The translations under genes and the position numbers were made by a program. A DNA stretch of 64,000 bases, taken from NCBI GenBank assembly GCA_028751875.1, contig CM054138.1, positions 36,791,695-36,855,694 on the forward strand, given 5' to 3'. Each line of letters begins with the position of its first letter. The first letter of the stretch is position 1. Shown in pieces: positions 57,201 through 64,000 of this stretch. Under the pieces are notes generated by a model that was not told the origin of the DNA, searched no databases, and saw only the letters and a program-made list of their open reading frames with translations. The DNA is from Rapana venosa. Taxonomy: Eukaryota; Mollusca; Gastropoda; Neogastropoda; Muricidae.

Positions 57201-59115
57201 TCAAACCTGTACATTGTTAATAATAATAATAATAATAAATGGAACTTATATAGCGCTATATCTTGCAAAGACAAATCAAAGTGCATGCATTCAACCTAAT
57301 CTTATACAGTCATACAACCAATGACAAATAATCAATAGTTCAAACAGATATTACAAACATGGTACGCTGCAGACCAAATCTATGAAATAAAATTGCAATA
57401 GTCAAATGTTTTTCAAAAGCACACACACACACACACACACACAGAGGTCATATACTTTAGCAGGGTAATAGGACATGGGTTAGTGAAGGGTGGGATAGTT
57501 CTGATATGAAACAGGAGGGGGGAAATCTTAGGTTTTAAATAAATATGTCTGGAGGCTGGATTTAAAAGTGTCATAGCTAGGCTTCTGGCGAAGAGAGAGA
57601 GGGAGCTCATTCCAGGTCGATGGACCCGAAATAGAGAAAGAGCGGCGGCCAACAGTAGATTGGTTGAATCTAGGTATTCGTAGGCACAAGGTATCTGCAG
57701 CAGAGCGGAGCGAATGTGAAGGAGTGTACAGGTTAAGACATTCGCAGAGGTAGGAGGGTGCAGTTTTGTGGAGACATTTGTAACAGAGGGTACTGATCTT
57801 ATAATCTACTCTCTGTGGCACAGGCAGCCAGTGGAGAGATCGCAAGAGGGGGGTAATGTGCTCCGAATTTTTCTTTCTGAGAACTAGTCGAGCTGCGGAG
57901 TTTTGTATATGTTGAAGGGAGTGGATAGATGATGCTGGCAGACCAGGCAAAAGAGAATTGCAATAGTCCAGACGTAAAAGAATGAGAGAAGTGACAAGTT
58001 TGGCTGTTGCACAGAGGCATTGTTGGCATGAAAGTAGAATGTGTTTCACCAAGAATGAATTATACTTGGGCACTGATATTGACAACAAACTGAATTTTAC
58101 TCCCATTACAGATCTAATAAATAGAAAATGCCACTCTTGTATCTTCTCAGGTAAATGCTAAGGTTTTACAAAGTTTCTATCAGTGCTTCATTGTATCTGT
58201 CATTTCCTATCTTTAATATGCTGGTATAAATGCCTGATTGCTAAAACCAAAAATTTATCAAATGAAAAAATTGTAACATGTTGTAGTAAAATCGTGGGCT
58301 GTGTGCAAATGAAACTGATTGATTTTAATATGAATGTCACGTGACGTGAGAGATAGAGCGAGAGAAAATGTGAATGATGGTACACATGTGCTGGCTAGAT
58401 ATTTTGAACTCCATCCTCCTCAAAAGCGATACAGAGTACCAAAATTTATTCAAAACACTACAAGTGAACTGGTGATAGCCACTGCACCCAATGATAATGA
58501 CATGATTCTTCTCCATTCACTGTGGTCTTCATTGACCCTGCTGACTTCATGGATTCTCATACCACATGAAATTATTGTTCACATACACGCACATGCGCAC
58601 ACAGACATGCGCACACGCACGCATGATCTCTCACACACGCACGCACACACACACACACGCATACACACAAATACACACACACACATCTAGATAGATATGT
58701 TTTGATGTGTGTGTGTATGTGTGAGATATACCCCTGCCCCCTCACTCCCAAATTGAAAACTAACACATTTCCACAGAATAAATAAAACTTAAAAGCAGTA
58801 TAACGTTTTTCAACATATTCTCTTTCTTTTGGACACATGCATGCATGTGTGCACAAGCATGTAATTGTATGCATGCACACACACACACATGCATGCGCAT
58901 GTAATACAGGGATCTAAATTTGTTTTGAAGTGTCTGTATGAGGAATGACATTTTATGACACAAAGCTTTCCTGTTTCTACATCATGTTTTGCTGTTTTCC
59001 ATTTCAGAAACTCAAAGAGCAGGAGGGGACCAAATTACGACAAAGAAACCAGGAGTTTATGACTGTGCTAAAGCAAAGTGCAGGGATAGAAGACACAGAC
59101 ACAAAGAAAAAATGA
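51423..59115 (+). CDS. UQCC3: UQCC3-like mitochondrial complex III assembly factor, two exons
   Basis: Exons 51423-51527 and 59008-59115 join in phase 0 (donor GAA|GTATGT, acceptor TTTCAG|AAA) to give 70 residues. The N-terminus [18 protein letters not shown] then [17 protein letters not shown] combines a single hydrophobic segment (residues 9-26) with the G-Y..(M/V)..P.ER...E signature of UQCC3. The C-terminal half, [19 protein letters not shown], is a charged helix. UQCC3 sits in the inner mitochondrial membrane and helps assemble cytochrome b into complex III. Human UQCC3 is 93 residues; this one lacks the variable C-terminus. The 7.5-kb intron is packed with LINE debris. Identification rests on short motifs, so it is less certain than GTPBP10. 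Confidence 0.72.
51963..52120 (-). mobile_element. LINE C, 3' end fragment
   Basis: Near-identical to 43556-43715: TTTTTTGTCATGTTTCTCCC, GGTTTGACATTGATGAGCC and CAGCCCAGGTCTTGCTAGG. It is truncated after about 158 bp, lies in the UQCC3 intron, and is flanked by AT-rich ATATATA on both sides. Confidence 0.85.
52175..52810 (-). mobile_element. Degenerate RTE-like LINE C-terminal region
   Basis: The - strand contains [20 protein letters not shown], a decayed GCESWT-type segment (YGCESWTLKKK expected) and [15 protein letters not shown]. This is the typical post-RT region of RTE-like elements. Stops and frameshifts are frequent. The part near 52185-52330 recurs at 58480-58570. Confidence 0.6.
53190..53262 (-). 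mobile_element. S1 SINE tail fragment
   Basis: TTCTTTTATTTCAAGGATAA, then GCACTCGTGTACCTTTTTAC and ATCCAGTCCC match the antisense end of S1. It follows a (GAGA)n and (AATCA)n patch. Confidence 0.7.
53263..53655. other. A-rich low-complexity sequence
   Basis: Dominated by AAACAA/AAATAA words with repeated CAAATAAGCAAACAAGCAAG units around 53480-53550. No gene was seen. Confidence 0.6.
53660..53845 (+). mobile_element. LINE D, copy 3, 3' end only
   Basis: GTGTTCGTGACATTTTTATT, then CATATCAATCTGCCTGTCAC, CAGTATTGTAATTGCCCTTC and GATGATTAAAGTGTTTTTGA, ending in (CTTGA)n. It is the reverse complement of 40310-40475. Confidence 0.8.
54100..54200. repeat. (CA)n microsatellite
   Basis: About 45 CA units with few interruptions in the UQCC3 intron. 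ORFs on both strands here are repeat translations. Confidence 0.95.
54536..55430 (-). mobile_element. L2-type 3' terminal fragment, split by LINE G
   Basis: An antisense L2-like end, (TAA)n then GGAATTTATATAGCGCTATA and TCTTGCAGA, reaches 54587. It resumes after LINE G with AGACAAATCAAAGTGCTTTA at 55301. The outer boundary near 55430 is approximate. Confidence 0.75.
54588..55291 (+). mobile_element. LINE G, RTE-like, 704-bp 5'-truncated insertion with 12-bp TSD
   Basis: Flanked by ATATCTTGCAGA (54576-54587 and 55292-55303). A single open frame encodes the region after the RT palm: [70 protein letters not shown] and [20 protein letters not shown]. It ends in (GAT)n like LINE B2. The frame is unbroken to the stop at 55278-55280, suggesting a young insertion. 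Confidence 0.88.
55480..58330 (+). mobile_element. LINE F, degenerate non-LTR retrotransposon, split by an L2-like insertion
   Basis: A decayed endonuclease ([10 protein letters not shown], near 55500) is followed by an RT N-terminus ([10 protein letters not shown], 56540-56580) and core fragments ([15 protein letters not shown] near 56810; [16 protein letters not shown], about 56980). Then comes [18 protein letters not shown], and after the insertion at 57219-58017 the segment [21 protein letters not shown] at 58060-58120. Deleting the insert and one CATTGTT copy restores [11 protein letters not shown] across the junction. Many stops: inactive. Confidence 0.75.
57219..58017 (-). mobile_element. 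L2/CR1-like LINE, copy 3, 799-bp 5'-truncated insertion
   Basis: It lies between direct repeats CATTGTT (57212-57218 and 58018-58024). The - strand frame is open from [20 protein letters not shown] through [20 protein letters not shown] and [20 protein letters not shown] to the stop at 57528, and is highly similar to copy 1. The 3' end is GCGCTATATAAG and (TTA)n. It is younger than LINE F. Confidence 0.9.
58331..59007. other. UQCC3 intron end: interspersed repeat and microsatellites
   Basis: 58480-58570 repeats the segment at 52195-52330 (GCCACTGCACCCAATGATAA, GACTTCATGGATTCTCAT). (CA)n-rich tracts follow at 58580-58685 and 58865-58890. No exon precedes the acceptor at 59007. Confidence 0.6.
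59008..59115 (+). CDS. UQCC3: UQCC3-like exon 2 with stop codon
   Basis: 35 codons plus TGA, after an acceptor TTTTCCATTTCAG. Encodes [19 protein letters not shown] and the lysine-rich end DTDTKKK. Confidence 0.75.
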   Translation, partial: KLKEQEGTKLRQRNQEFMTVLKQSAGIEDTDTKKK

Positions 59116-59414
59116 CAAATTCTGAATTATAGTCTTTGGCTGTCACAAGTAACTCTTCAAATTCTGTCTTGTCAACAAACTGTTTGAATCACTGGACTGT
59201 GTGTGCTCATAACTCAGGTATATCATCCAAGCAGAACTTCTGTGGATATTTGATACATGAATTCAATCCATTGTTCAAGTCATTGACATTGCCAAACTCC
59301 ATACTTGTTTATTGACTGAACTGACATCTTTGATTAGACCAAGCAAGTCTTGTCAGGTTTCATTTGTCATTTTACCTACGTGTGTCTTGTTGGTGTATAC
59401 TGGACTGAAACACA
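59116..59414 (+). other. 299-bp UQCC3-GTPBP10 spacer without poly(A) signal
   Basis: No AATAAA or ATTAAA occurs between the UQCC3-like stop and the GTPBP10 ATG, and no TATA-like motif or convincing splice acceptor was seen. The spacer could be an intercistronic region, a long GTPBP10 5'UTR, or both. Confidence 0.6.
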
Positions 59415-60668
59415 ATGCAGTCGTCTTATAAGCCACTTCAGGCAGCAGTGAGGTGCAGAAACTATATTTTCACTGTTCAGAAACGGTTAGTGGGTTCTTT
59501 TCAGCGTAATAAAATAGAAGAGGAAAGAGAGAATACATACATACCCAAGAAAAAGAAGTTTCTGGATTCGCTTAGAGTTTATGTACGAGGAGGAGCAGGA
59601 GGCCAGGGACTGCCAAAGTATGGTGGCATTGGTGGAAAAGGAGGTGATGTTGTTGTCGTCTGTGAAAAGAAGCAAACTCTCATCAACATATACCAAAAAT
59701 ATCCCGCTCAGCGCTTTGTGGCAGCCAATGGTGGAAACAGCACAAAGTTCAGCTTGTGTGGGGCAACAGGTGGGGATATGGTTGTGAAAGTCCCCCCAGG
59801 TGTTGAAGTTCTCACTGATGAAGATCAGGTGTTAGGAGATCTGAATGAAGAAGGAGAGCAGGTGATAGCTGCTCACGGGGGACATGGAGGCAATCCCAAC
59901 AACCAGTTTATTGGTCGTCGGGGTGAAGCTAGGTCTGTTCGTCTCAATCTGAAGCTGATTGCAGATGTGGGACTGGTGGGATTTCCCAATGCTGGCAAGT
60001 CAACTTTTTTGAAAGCAGTATCCAGAGCAAAGCCCAAGATTGCGAATTATCCTTTCACAACTGTCCGGCCTCAGATTGGCATTGCTGAATTTCCTGATCT
60101 GAGGAGGATTTCTGTTGCAGACTTGCCTGGGTTGATTGAGGGAGCTCATGCTAACTTTGGTATGGGCCATCGTTTTTTGAAGCATGTGGAGCGTACAAAA
60201 TTATTGCTGTTTGTGGTGGATTTGAATGGCTTCCAGCTGGCTCAAGGCTATCCTATGCGTTCAGCTTTTCAGACGGTGATACTGTTAAACAAAGAACTGG
60301 AATTGTACTGCCCAGATTTGTTGGAAAAGCCTGCCCTTTTGGTTCTGAACAAATCTGACACTGATACAAATGACTGCATGAAGGGAGAGGTGATGTCAAA
60401 ATTAGAAAATTTACCAGTTTCCATGGATATCATTGATGAAGAGTTGCGGCCTGATACTCTCATAAGATTTGATGATGTTTTGACAATGTCAGCAAAGAAG
60501 AAGGAAAACACAGATGGAGTGATGAGAAAAGTTCGCTCTTTGTTAGATGAGTATGCTGACAAACAGCTTGCAGAACAGCAGAAAGACAGGGATGTGATGT
60601 CACTGGATGATAATCGGGACAGAATGATGCAGAAACATAGAGAACACATGGGAAAAAATCTCGTATAA
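59415..60668 (+). CDS. GTPBP10: GTPBP10, mitochondrial Obg-family GTPase (single exon)
   Basis: 417 residues in one frame. Residues 1-35 are basic and hydroxylated (MQSSYKPLQAAVRCRNYIFT), like a mitochondrial presequence. Residues 50-179 form the glycine-rich Obg domain (VRGGAGGQGLPKYGGIGGKG). The G domain has G1 GFPNAGKST at 189-197, the G2 threonine in YPFTT at 212-216, G3 DLPG at 236-239, G4 NKSD at 312-315 and G5 SAK at 359-361. LIEGAHANFGMGHRFLKHVE and LLFVVDLNGFQL match GTPBP10 rather than its paralogue MTG2/GTPBP5. The family acts in mitochondrial large ribosomal subunit assembly. The start has a good context (ACACAATG). Vertebrate GTPBP10 (387 aa in human) has several exons; this gene has none in its coding region. 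All catalytic motifs are intact. Confidence 0.95.
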   Translation: MQSSYKPLQAAVRCRNYIFTVQKRLVGSFQRNKIEEERENTYIPKKKKFLDSLRVYVRGGAGGQGLPKYGGIGGKGGDVVVVCEKKQTLINIYQKYPAQRFVAANGGNSTKFSLCGATGGDMVVKVPPGVEVLTDEDQVLGDLNEEGEQVIAAHGGHGGNPNNQFIGRRGEARSVRLNLKLIADVGLVGFPNAGKSTFLKAVSRAKPKIANYPFTTVRPQIGIAEFPDLRRISVADLPGLIEGAHANFGMGHRFLKHVERTKLLLFVVDLNGFQLAQGYPMRSAFQTVILLNKELELYCPDLLEKPALLVLNKSDTDTNDCMKGEVMSKLENLPVSMDIIDEELRPDTLIRFDDVLTMSAKKKENTDGVMRKVRSLLDEYADKQLAEQQKDRDVMSLDDNRDRMMQKHREHMGKNLV

Positions 60669-60754
60669 GAACAAAATGCTTTAGAAGCCTATGTAAAAAC
60701 AAAATGCTTTACAGCATACAGGAATGAAAGATCTACATTACTTTCCACAATGTA

Positions 60755-61270
60755 TATCTTCTTCTTTTTGGTTCCCTGGCCATGCTATCTTTTTAGTCTG
60801 GTTTGGATGGTGAAGTCTGCAGTCTGTCACAACAACCCTGCCAATCCCCAGAGTTTTTCTTGGAGCTCTACTGGGCTGGGCCACGTCTGGTGTCTCAGCG
60901 AGTTGAAGGTAGGACAGGACTGCAGGATATGAAAGGAGGTTTGTGTGCCTATACCACAGGGGTAGTACTGGTCATTGTGGGAAATTTTCAGACAATGGAG
61001 GTGGGATAGGAGCTGTTAGTGTCCCGTTCACAGTGTAAAGATGGCAACTTGAGCAGCTCAGTCTACACAGTGTAAAGATGGCAACTTGAGCAGCTCAGTC
61101 TAGCTCAAGAATGTCATCCTTTTCATCTTCTGGTCTGGTGTCCAGGTGCTGGCACCAGGCTTTTGTGAAGCTGTTTCTCAAGATTGTCCCTGCTTTGCTG
61201 TAGGGTACTGGGTGGGCTAGCTGCTCCAAGTTGCTGCCTGCCGTGGGCAGGTGGTCTGCCTCTTCGTTCA
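60755..61270 (-). mobile_element. LINE fragment: RNase H C-terminus and tail region
   Basis: The - strand reads NEEADHLPTAGSNLEQLAHP, YSKAGTILRNSFTKAWCQHL, then LLSHLHCLKISHND and HILQSCPTFNSLRHQTWPSP. This is the end of the RNase H domain and the Cys-rich C-terminus of I/Jockey-type LINEs, and may belong to the same family as the fragment at 12780. It starts only about 90 bp past the GTPBP10 stop, so the GTPBP10 3'UTR carries it in antisense. Confidence 0.75.
61029..61102. repeat. 37-bp tandem duplication
   Basis: CACAGTGTAAAGATGGCAAC plus TTGAGCAGCTCAGTCTA occurs twice without mismatch, inside the antisense LINE fragment. It is a recent local duplication. Confidence 0.9.
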
Positions 61271-61445
61271 TATATTATAATTTCATCCATGGTTTAAAGA
61301 GAACATTGTGTGTCTGTGTGCTGTAACTGTAAGGAAAGTTTTCCGTTTGAATGGTGTGTTTGTCTGAAGTGTGTGCATGCGCGTTTGCAAGTGAATGAAA
61401 GTGAGAGATAATTGACTGACGAGACATGATTGTGTAATGGATTAC

Positions 61446-61451
61446 ATTAAA
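61446..61451 (+). terminator. Candidate GTPBP10 poly(A) signal (ATTAAA)
   Basis: The first common hexamer variant I noted after the stop, 778 nt downstream. A canonical AATAAA follows at 61946-61951. Which is used cannot be told from sequence. Confidence 0.3.
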
Positions 61452-62014
61452 TTATATTATAAGGTATGGTAGTATCAATATTTCAAAAACGTTTTTTTAT
61501 GGAATATAGAATAATATTATAATTGCGTGTTGATACTCTGCTACCTCATCCTGTTTGTTTATGCATCATATTAGCCTTTTATTTTGTTATTGCCAGGTAG
61601 TGTACTGTATGCTTCTTGTATATAATTATCAGTTTAATATGGGTTAAGTGTGATTTTTGAGGAAGCTAATGACTTTGTCATTTAATTTGTTAACAGTTTT
61701 TGCATTACATGCTGACATAATGCTGTTACATCTAGTCTTGAGTACACGACTAATAGAAAATATTTCATCTACTGTAAGGCTGTATAGCCAGCAAAAATAA
61801 TCTTAATTTCTTTCAAAAGGGATTTTGTAATTTTTCATTCAAGTACCACCAATACCCAGGCTGAAATGTAGCTGTCTGCATTTTTGTGTAATGTTATATC
61901 CCACAGTTTGTAGGCTAGGTGAATCTTTTGAAAGGGCCACCATTAAATAAAATGAATAACAACTTGATACAAATTTTAGTGAACATTTCAGGGTTCCAAG
62001 AAAGTCCCCAGCAA

Positions 62015-62340
62015 GGATCAATTGTTCCTATTTATAATATTTTTTCTTGTAAGAGGAGAAAGCACCAAGGATGTTCACTATCCTCTTTCACTAGTTTCAG
62101 GATCAACTGTTCTTATTTATATTTTTTCTTGTAAGAGGAGAAAGCACCAAGGATGTTCACTATCCTCTTTCACTAGTTTCAGGATCAACTGTTCTTATTT
62201 ATATTTTTTCTTGTAAGAGGAGAAAGCACCAAGGATGTTCACTATCCTCTTTCACTAGTTTCAGGATCAACTGTTCTTATTTATAATATTTTTTCTTGTA
62301 AGAGGAGAAAGCACCAAGGATGTTCACTATCCTCTTTCAC
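62015..62340. repeat. 82-85-bp tandem array, four copies, hairpin in each unit
   Basis: Units start GGATCAA(C/T)TGTTC at 62015, 62100, 62182 and 62264. Each includes AAGAGGAGAAAGCACCAAGG then ATGTTCACTATCCTCTTTCA, with inverted arms AAGAGGA/TCCTCTT and AGGAT/ATCCT. Units 1 and 4 carry TTTATAATATT where 2 and 3 have TTTATATT. The units are otherwise almost identical. Confidence 0.92.
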
Positions 62341-63140
62341 CTTTTGTTTTTAATTTGACCAGCTATCCCCTGAGAAAGGGTTTTTTTATTTAAAGGAAAC
62401 ATTTTTCCCCATTTTCGGTTTGTTGGAAGCAGAAAATAACAGCAGTCCTTTTTCTGAGTAAAAAGCTTTGTTTGTGCACGCTATAATAGGAAGACACTGG
62501 AAGAATTTTTTAAACAGATATTACAGAGAGAATTGTGAAACAGGGATTTACATGTCAATTAGTTTAATAATTTCAGTGAAATCATGAATAGTTATCTTTA
62601 AAAAAGGGATATATATGGATGGATAGATAGATAGTGTGTGTGTGTGAACTGAAGGAATCACAAGGAAAACATGACTTCATAGCAAAATTTGCATAGAATT
62701 CTGCCAGGACTGTATTTGTGTTGTTTGAAAATAAATCATATGAAAATTTTAACACTATTCCAGAGTCTGTGTTAGAATGATTCTTCTTCATTCTCCTAAG
62801 ATGTACTGTAAAAATGCTTTCTTTCAGTATATACCAATTATGGGTGATCTAAAGATGGCAGTATTTATCTTTTCTAACTAAAAATCGGAAAGCTGAAAGT
62901 AAGTGTGAAAGTAGCTGCTTTCCATTGTCAGTACTCCGTCATCTCTCTCTCACCCTATTTTCACCATGCACAGTATCATTCTCTTCTTCTCTTGTCTGTG
63001 TTCCCTTACTGGGTGGGATGCTTAGAGCCTGGTCTTCTCCTGCAGGAGGTCTGCCTGCTGGCCTTAACCAACACATTTGGACTTCGGAGCAGGTCATTTT
63101 TTGTACAGGATGCATGTTGAGTGTGCTCATGTTTCTGTAA
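62341..63140. other. Downstream region, no gene recognised
   Basis: AT-rich sequence with a short (GATA)n at 62618-62632 and (GT)n at 62634-62646. No conserved coding segment was seen. Confidence 0.5.
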
Positions 63141-63149
63141 TCCACCAAA

Positions 63150-63250
63150 CCCTGACATAAATTATGGGATCTTTAATGTGCATATTATTTTATCTGCATA
63201 CATGAAGGGAATTAAGGCACTGGCAGGTCTGCACTTTAATCTTTGCCATC
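63150..63250 (-). mobile_element. SINE body fragment (GGGATCTTTAATGTGCATA block)
   Basis: TTATGGGATCTTTAATGTGC, ATACATGAAGGGAATTAAGG and CACTGGCAGGTCTGCAC resemble a body segment I recall from molluscan SINEs. The head is not visible here. Strand is given relative to the usual head-to-tail direction and is uncertain. Confidence 0.45.
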
Positions 63251-63990
63251 CTTCCTGGGTTCCCCATTATCCAGAGGCACAATAAAAGCATGAGATCTCT
63301 AAAACCATTAATGAAATCTAAGGCATCTTTCTAACACCTACTTTGCCCCTTGTCAAAAGATTTTTGTGAATGTACATGACACAGAAGAATATTCACATCA
63401 TGTATTTTTTGTTGTTGTTTGTTAGCTCCTGAGCTAGAGCTCCGAGGTTCACCAATGGTGAAATTTTGCGTATTATGCAACCATTTTACCCACCATTAAC
63501 CTTTGCTGTTCTTCATGGATTACCCAGTACCCAGAGACACATAAAAGCATTATACCTCTAACACCATTCATAGTGTTGTAGTAAATTTAGGAAATTTTTG
63601 AAATGTTTAATTTACTCTGTGTCAGCAGATTTTTGTGTATGTACATGAAACAGAATATGTTGTTAAGTCATTTTGTCTAGATAGGGTGGACATGAAACAG
63701 AATATATTGTTCAGTCATTTTGTCTAGATAGGGTAGACGTTGTGGGTCCCACAGGACCCATACTTTCTAAAGAGTGGCAATGTTAAGTATCCCCCTACAG
63801 AATGCTGCTTGCCTGTCTGCTTACTACAAAGGTACTATGAAGCAGGTGACAGACAAGTCTCCCAAACCATAATAGTTGAGATCCTAAACCAATTGTCTAT
63901 CACTGTAAACATACATCTTTTTTATGTGTGTGTTATTCCTTGGCTACAGCTCCGAGGTCCACTAGTGAGGTTTTGCCCATCATGAAGGCA
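63240..63990. repeat. Degenerate direct repeats, about 260-510 bp apart, with a 47-bp tandem pair
   Basis: 63243-63395 and 63502-63655 share TTTGC..TTC.TGG, then CCAGAG.CACA(A)TAAAAGCAT and AGATTTTTGTG.ATGTACATGA. 63445-63480 and 63950-63985 share AGCTCCGAGGT.CAC.A. Within this, a 47-bp unit starting ACATGAAACAGAATAT is tandem at 63643 and 63690. Confidence 0.7.
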
Positions 63991-64000
63991 GCCACATTCC

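Noticed and set aside
59415..60668. MTG2/GTPBP5 instead of GTPBP10
   Set aside because: The PGLIEGAH.N.GMGH.FLKH.ERT and DLNGFQL segments follow GTPBP10; MTG2 has PG(I)I.GAH...LG...LRHIERC.

Overview
This window is eukaryotic nuclear DNA: genes with GT-AG introns, dense non-LTR retrotransposons, tRNA-derived SINEs, many (CA)n/(CT)n microsatellites and long poly-G/C runs. The mix of RTE-like, L2/CR1-like and RNase-H-bearing LINE fragments with several SINE families looks like a lophotrochozoan, most likely a marine gastropod mollusc. That taxonomic call is inference, not a database match.

Four host genes can be supported. (1) UTP25 (DIEXF/Def, SSU processome factor): the last eight coding exons on the + strand, 410-16228, plus a probable 3'UTR intron to an exon at 22023. 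(2) A C14orf119 (DUF4508) family gene on the - strand, coding exon 38972-39355. (3) A 70-residue UQCC3-like complex III assembly factor on the + strand, exons 51423-51527 and 59008-59115. (4) GTPBP10, the mitochondrial Obg-family GTPase, as one uninterrupted ORF at 59415-60668. Genes 3 and 4 are 299 bp apart on the same strand, no AATAAA/ATTAAA lies between them, and both products are expected in mitochondria. A shared, possibly dicistronic transcript is one of the more interesting possibilities here.

Layout. 0.4-22.3 kb: UTP25 exons separated by introns holding minisatellites, a 600-bp pyrimidine-rich block, SINEs and LINE debris. 17.4-21.3 kb: two antisense RTE-like LINE pieces. 22.4-22.7 kb: a dimeric hairpin minisatellite. 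23.6-27.4 kb: an L2/CR1-like LINE. 28.8-38.2 kb: decayed SINEs, LINE D and a second L2-like copy. 39-41 kb: the C14orf119 gene, a SINE ending in C35, and a second LINE D copy. 41.3-43.5 kb: a 2.2-kb insert in LINE D carrying six copies of a CAAC(T/C)GTAAC motif. 43.6-49.4 kb: LINE C with a perfect 13-bp target-site duplication and a second LINE (B2) nested inside its PHD-like finger. 51.4-59.1 kb: the UQCC3 intron, full of nested LINE fragments. 59.4-64 kb: GTPBP10, antisense LINE debris, a hairpin-bearing 82-bp array and degenerate repeats.

The most unusual element is a SINE present twice (9655-9934 and 13654-13954), each copy with a 13-bp target-site duplication. Its head joins a tRNA-type A box to a segment resembling the internal control region of 5S rRNA genes. 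No CRISPR arrays, bacterial operons, LTR elements or intact tRNA/rRNA genes were seen.
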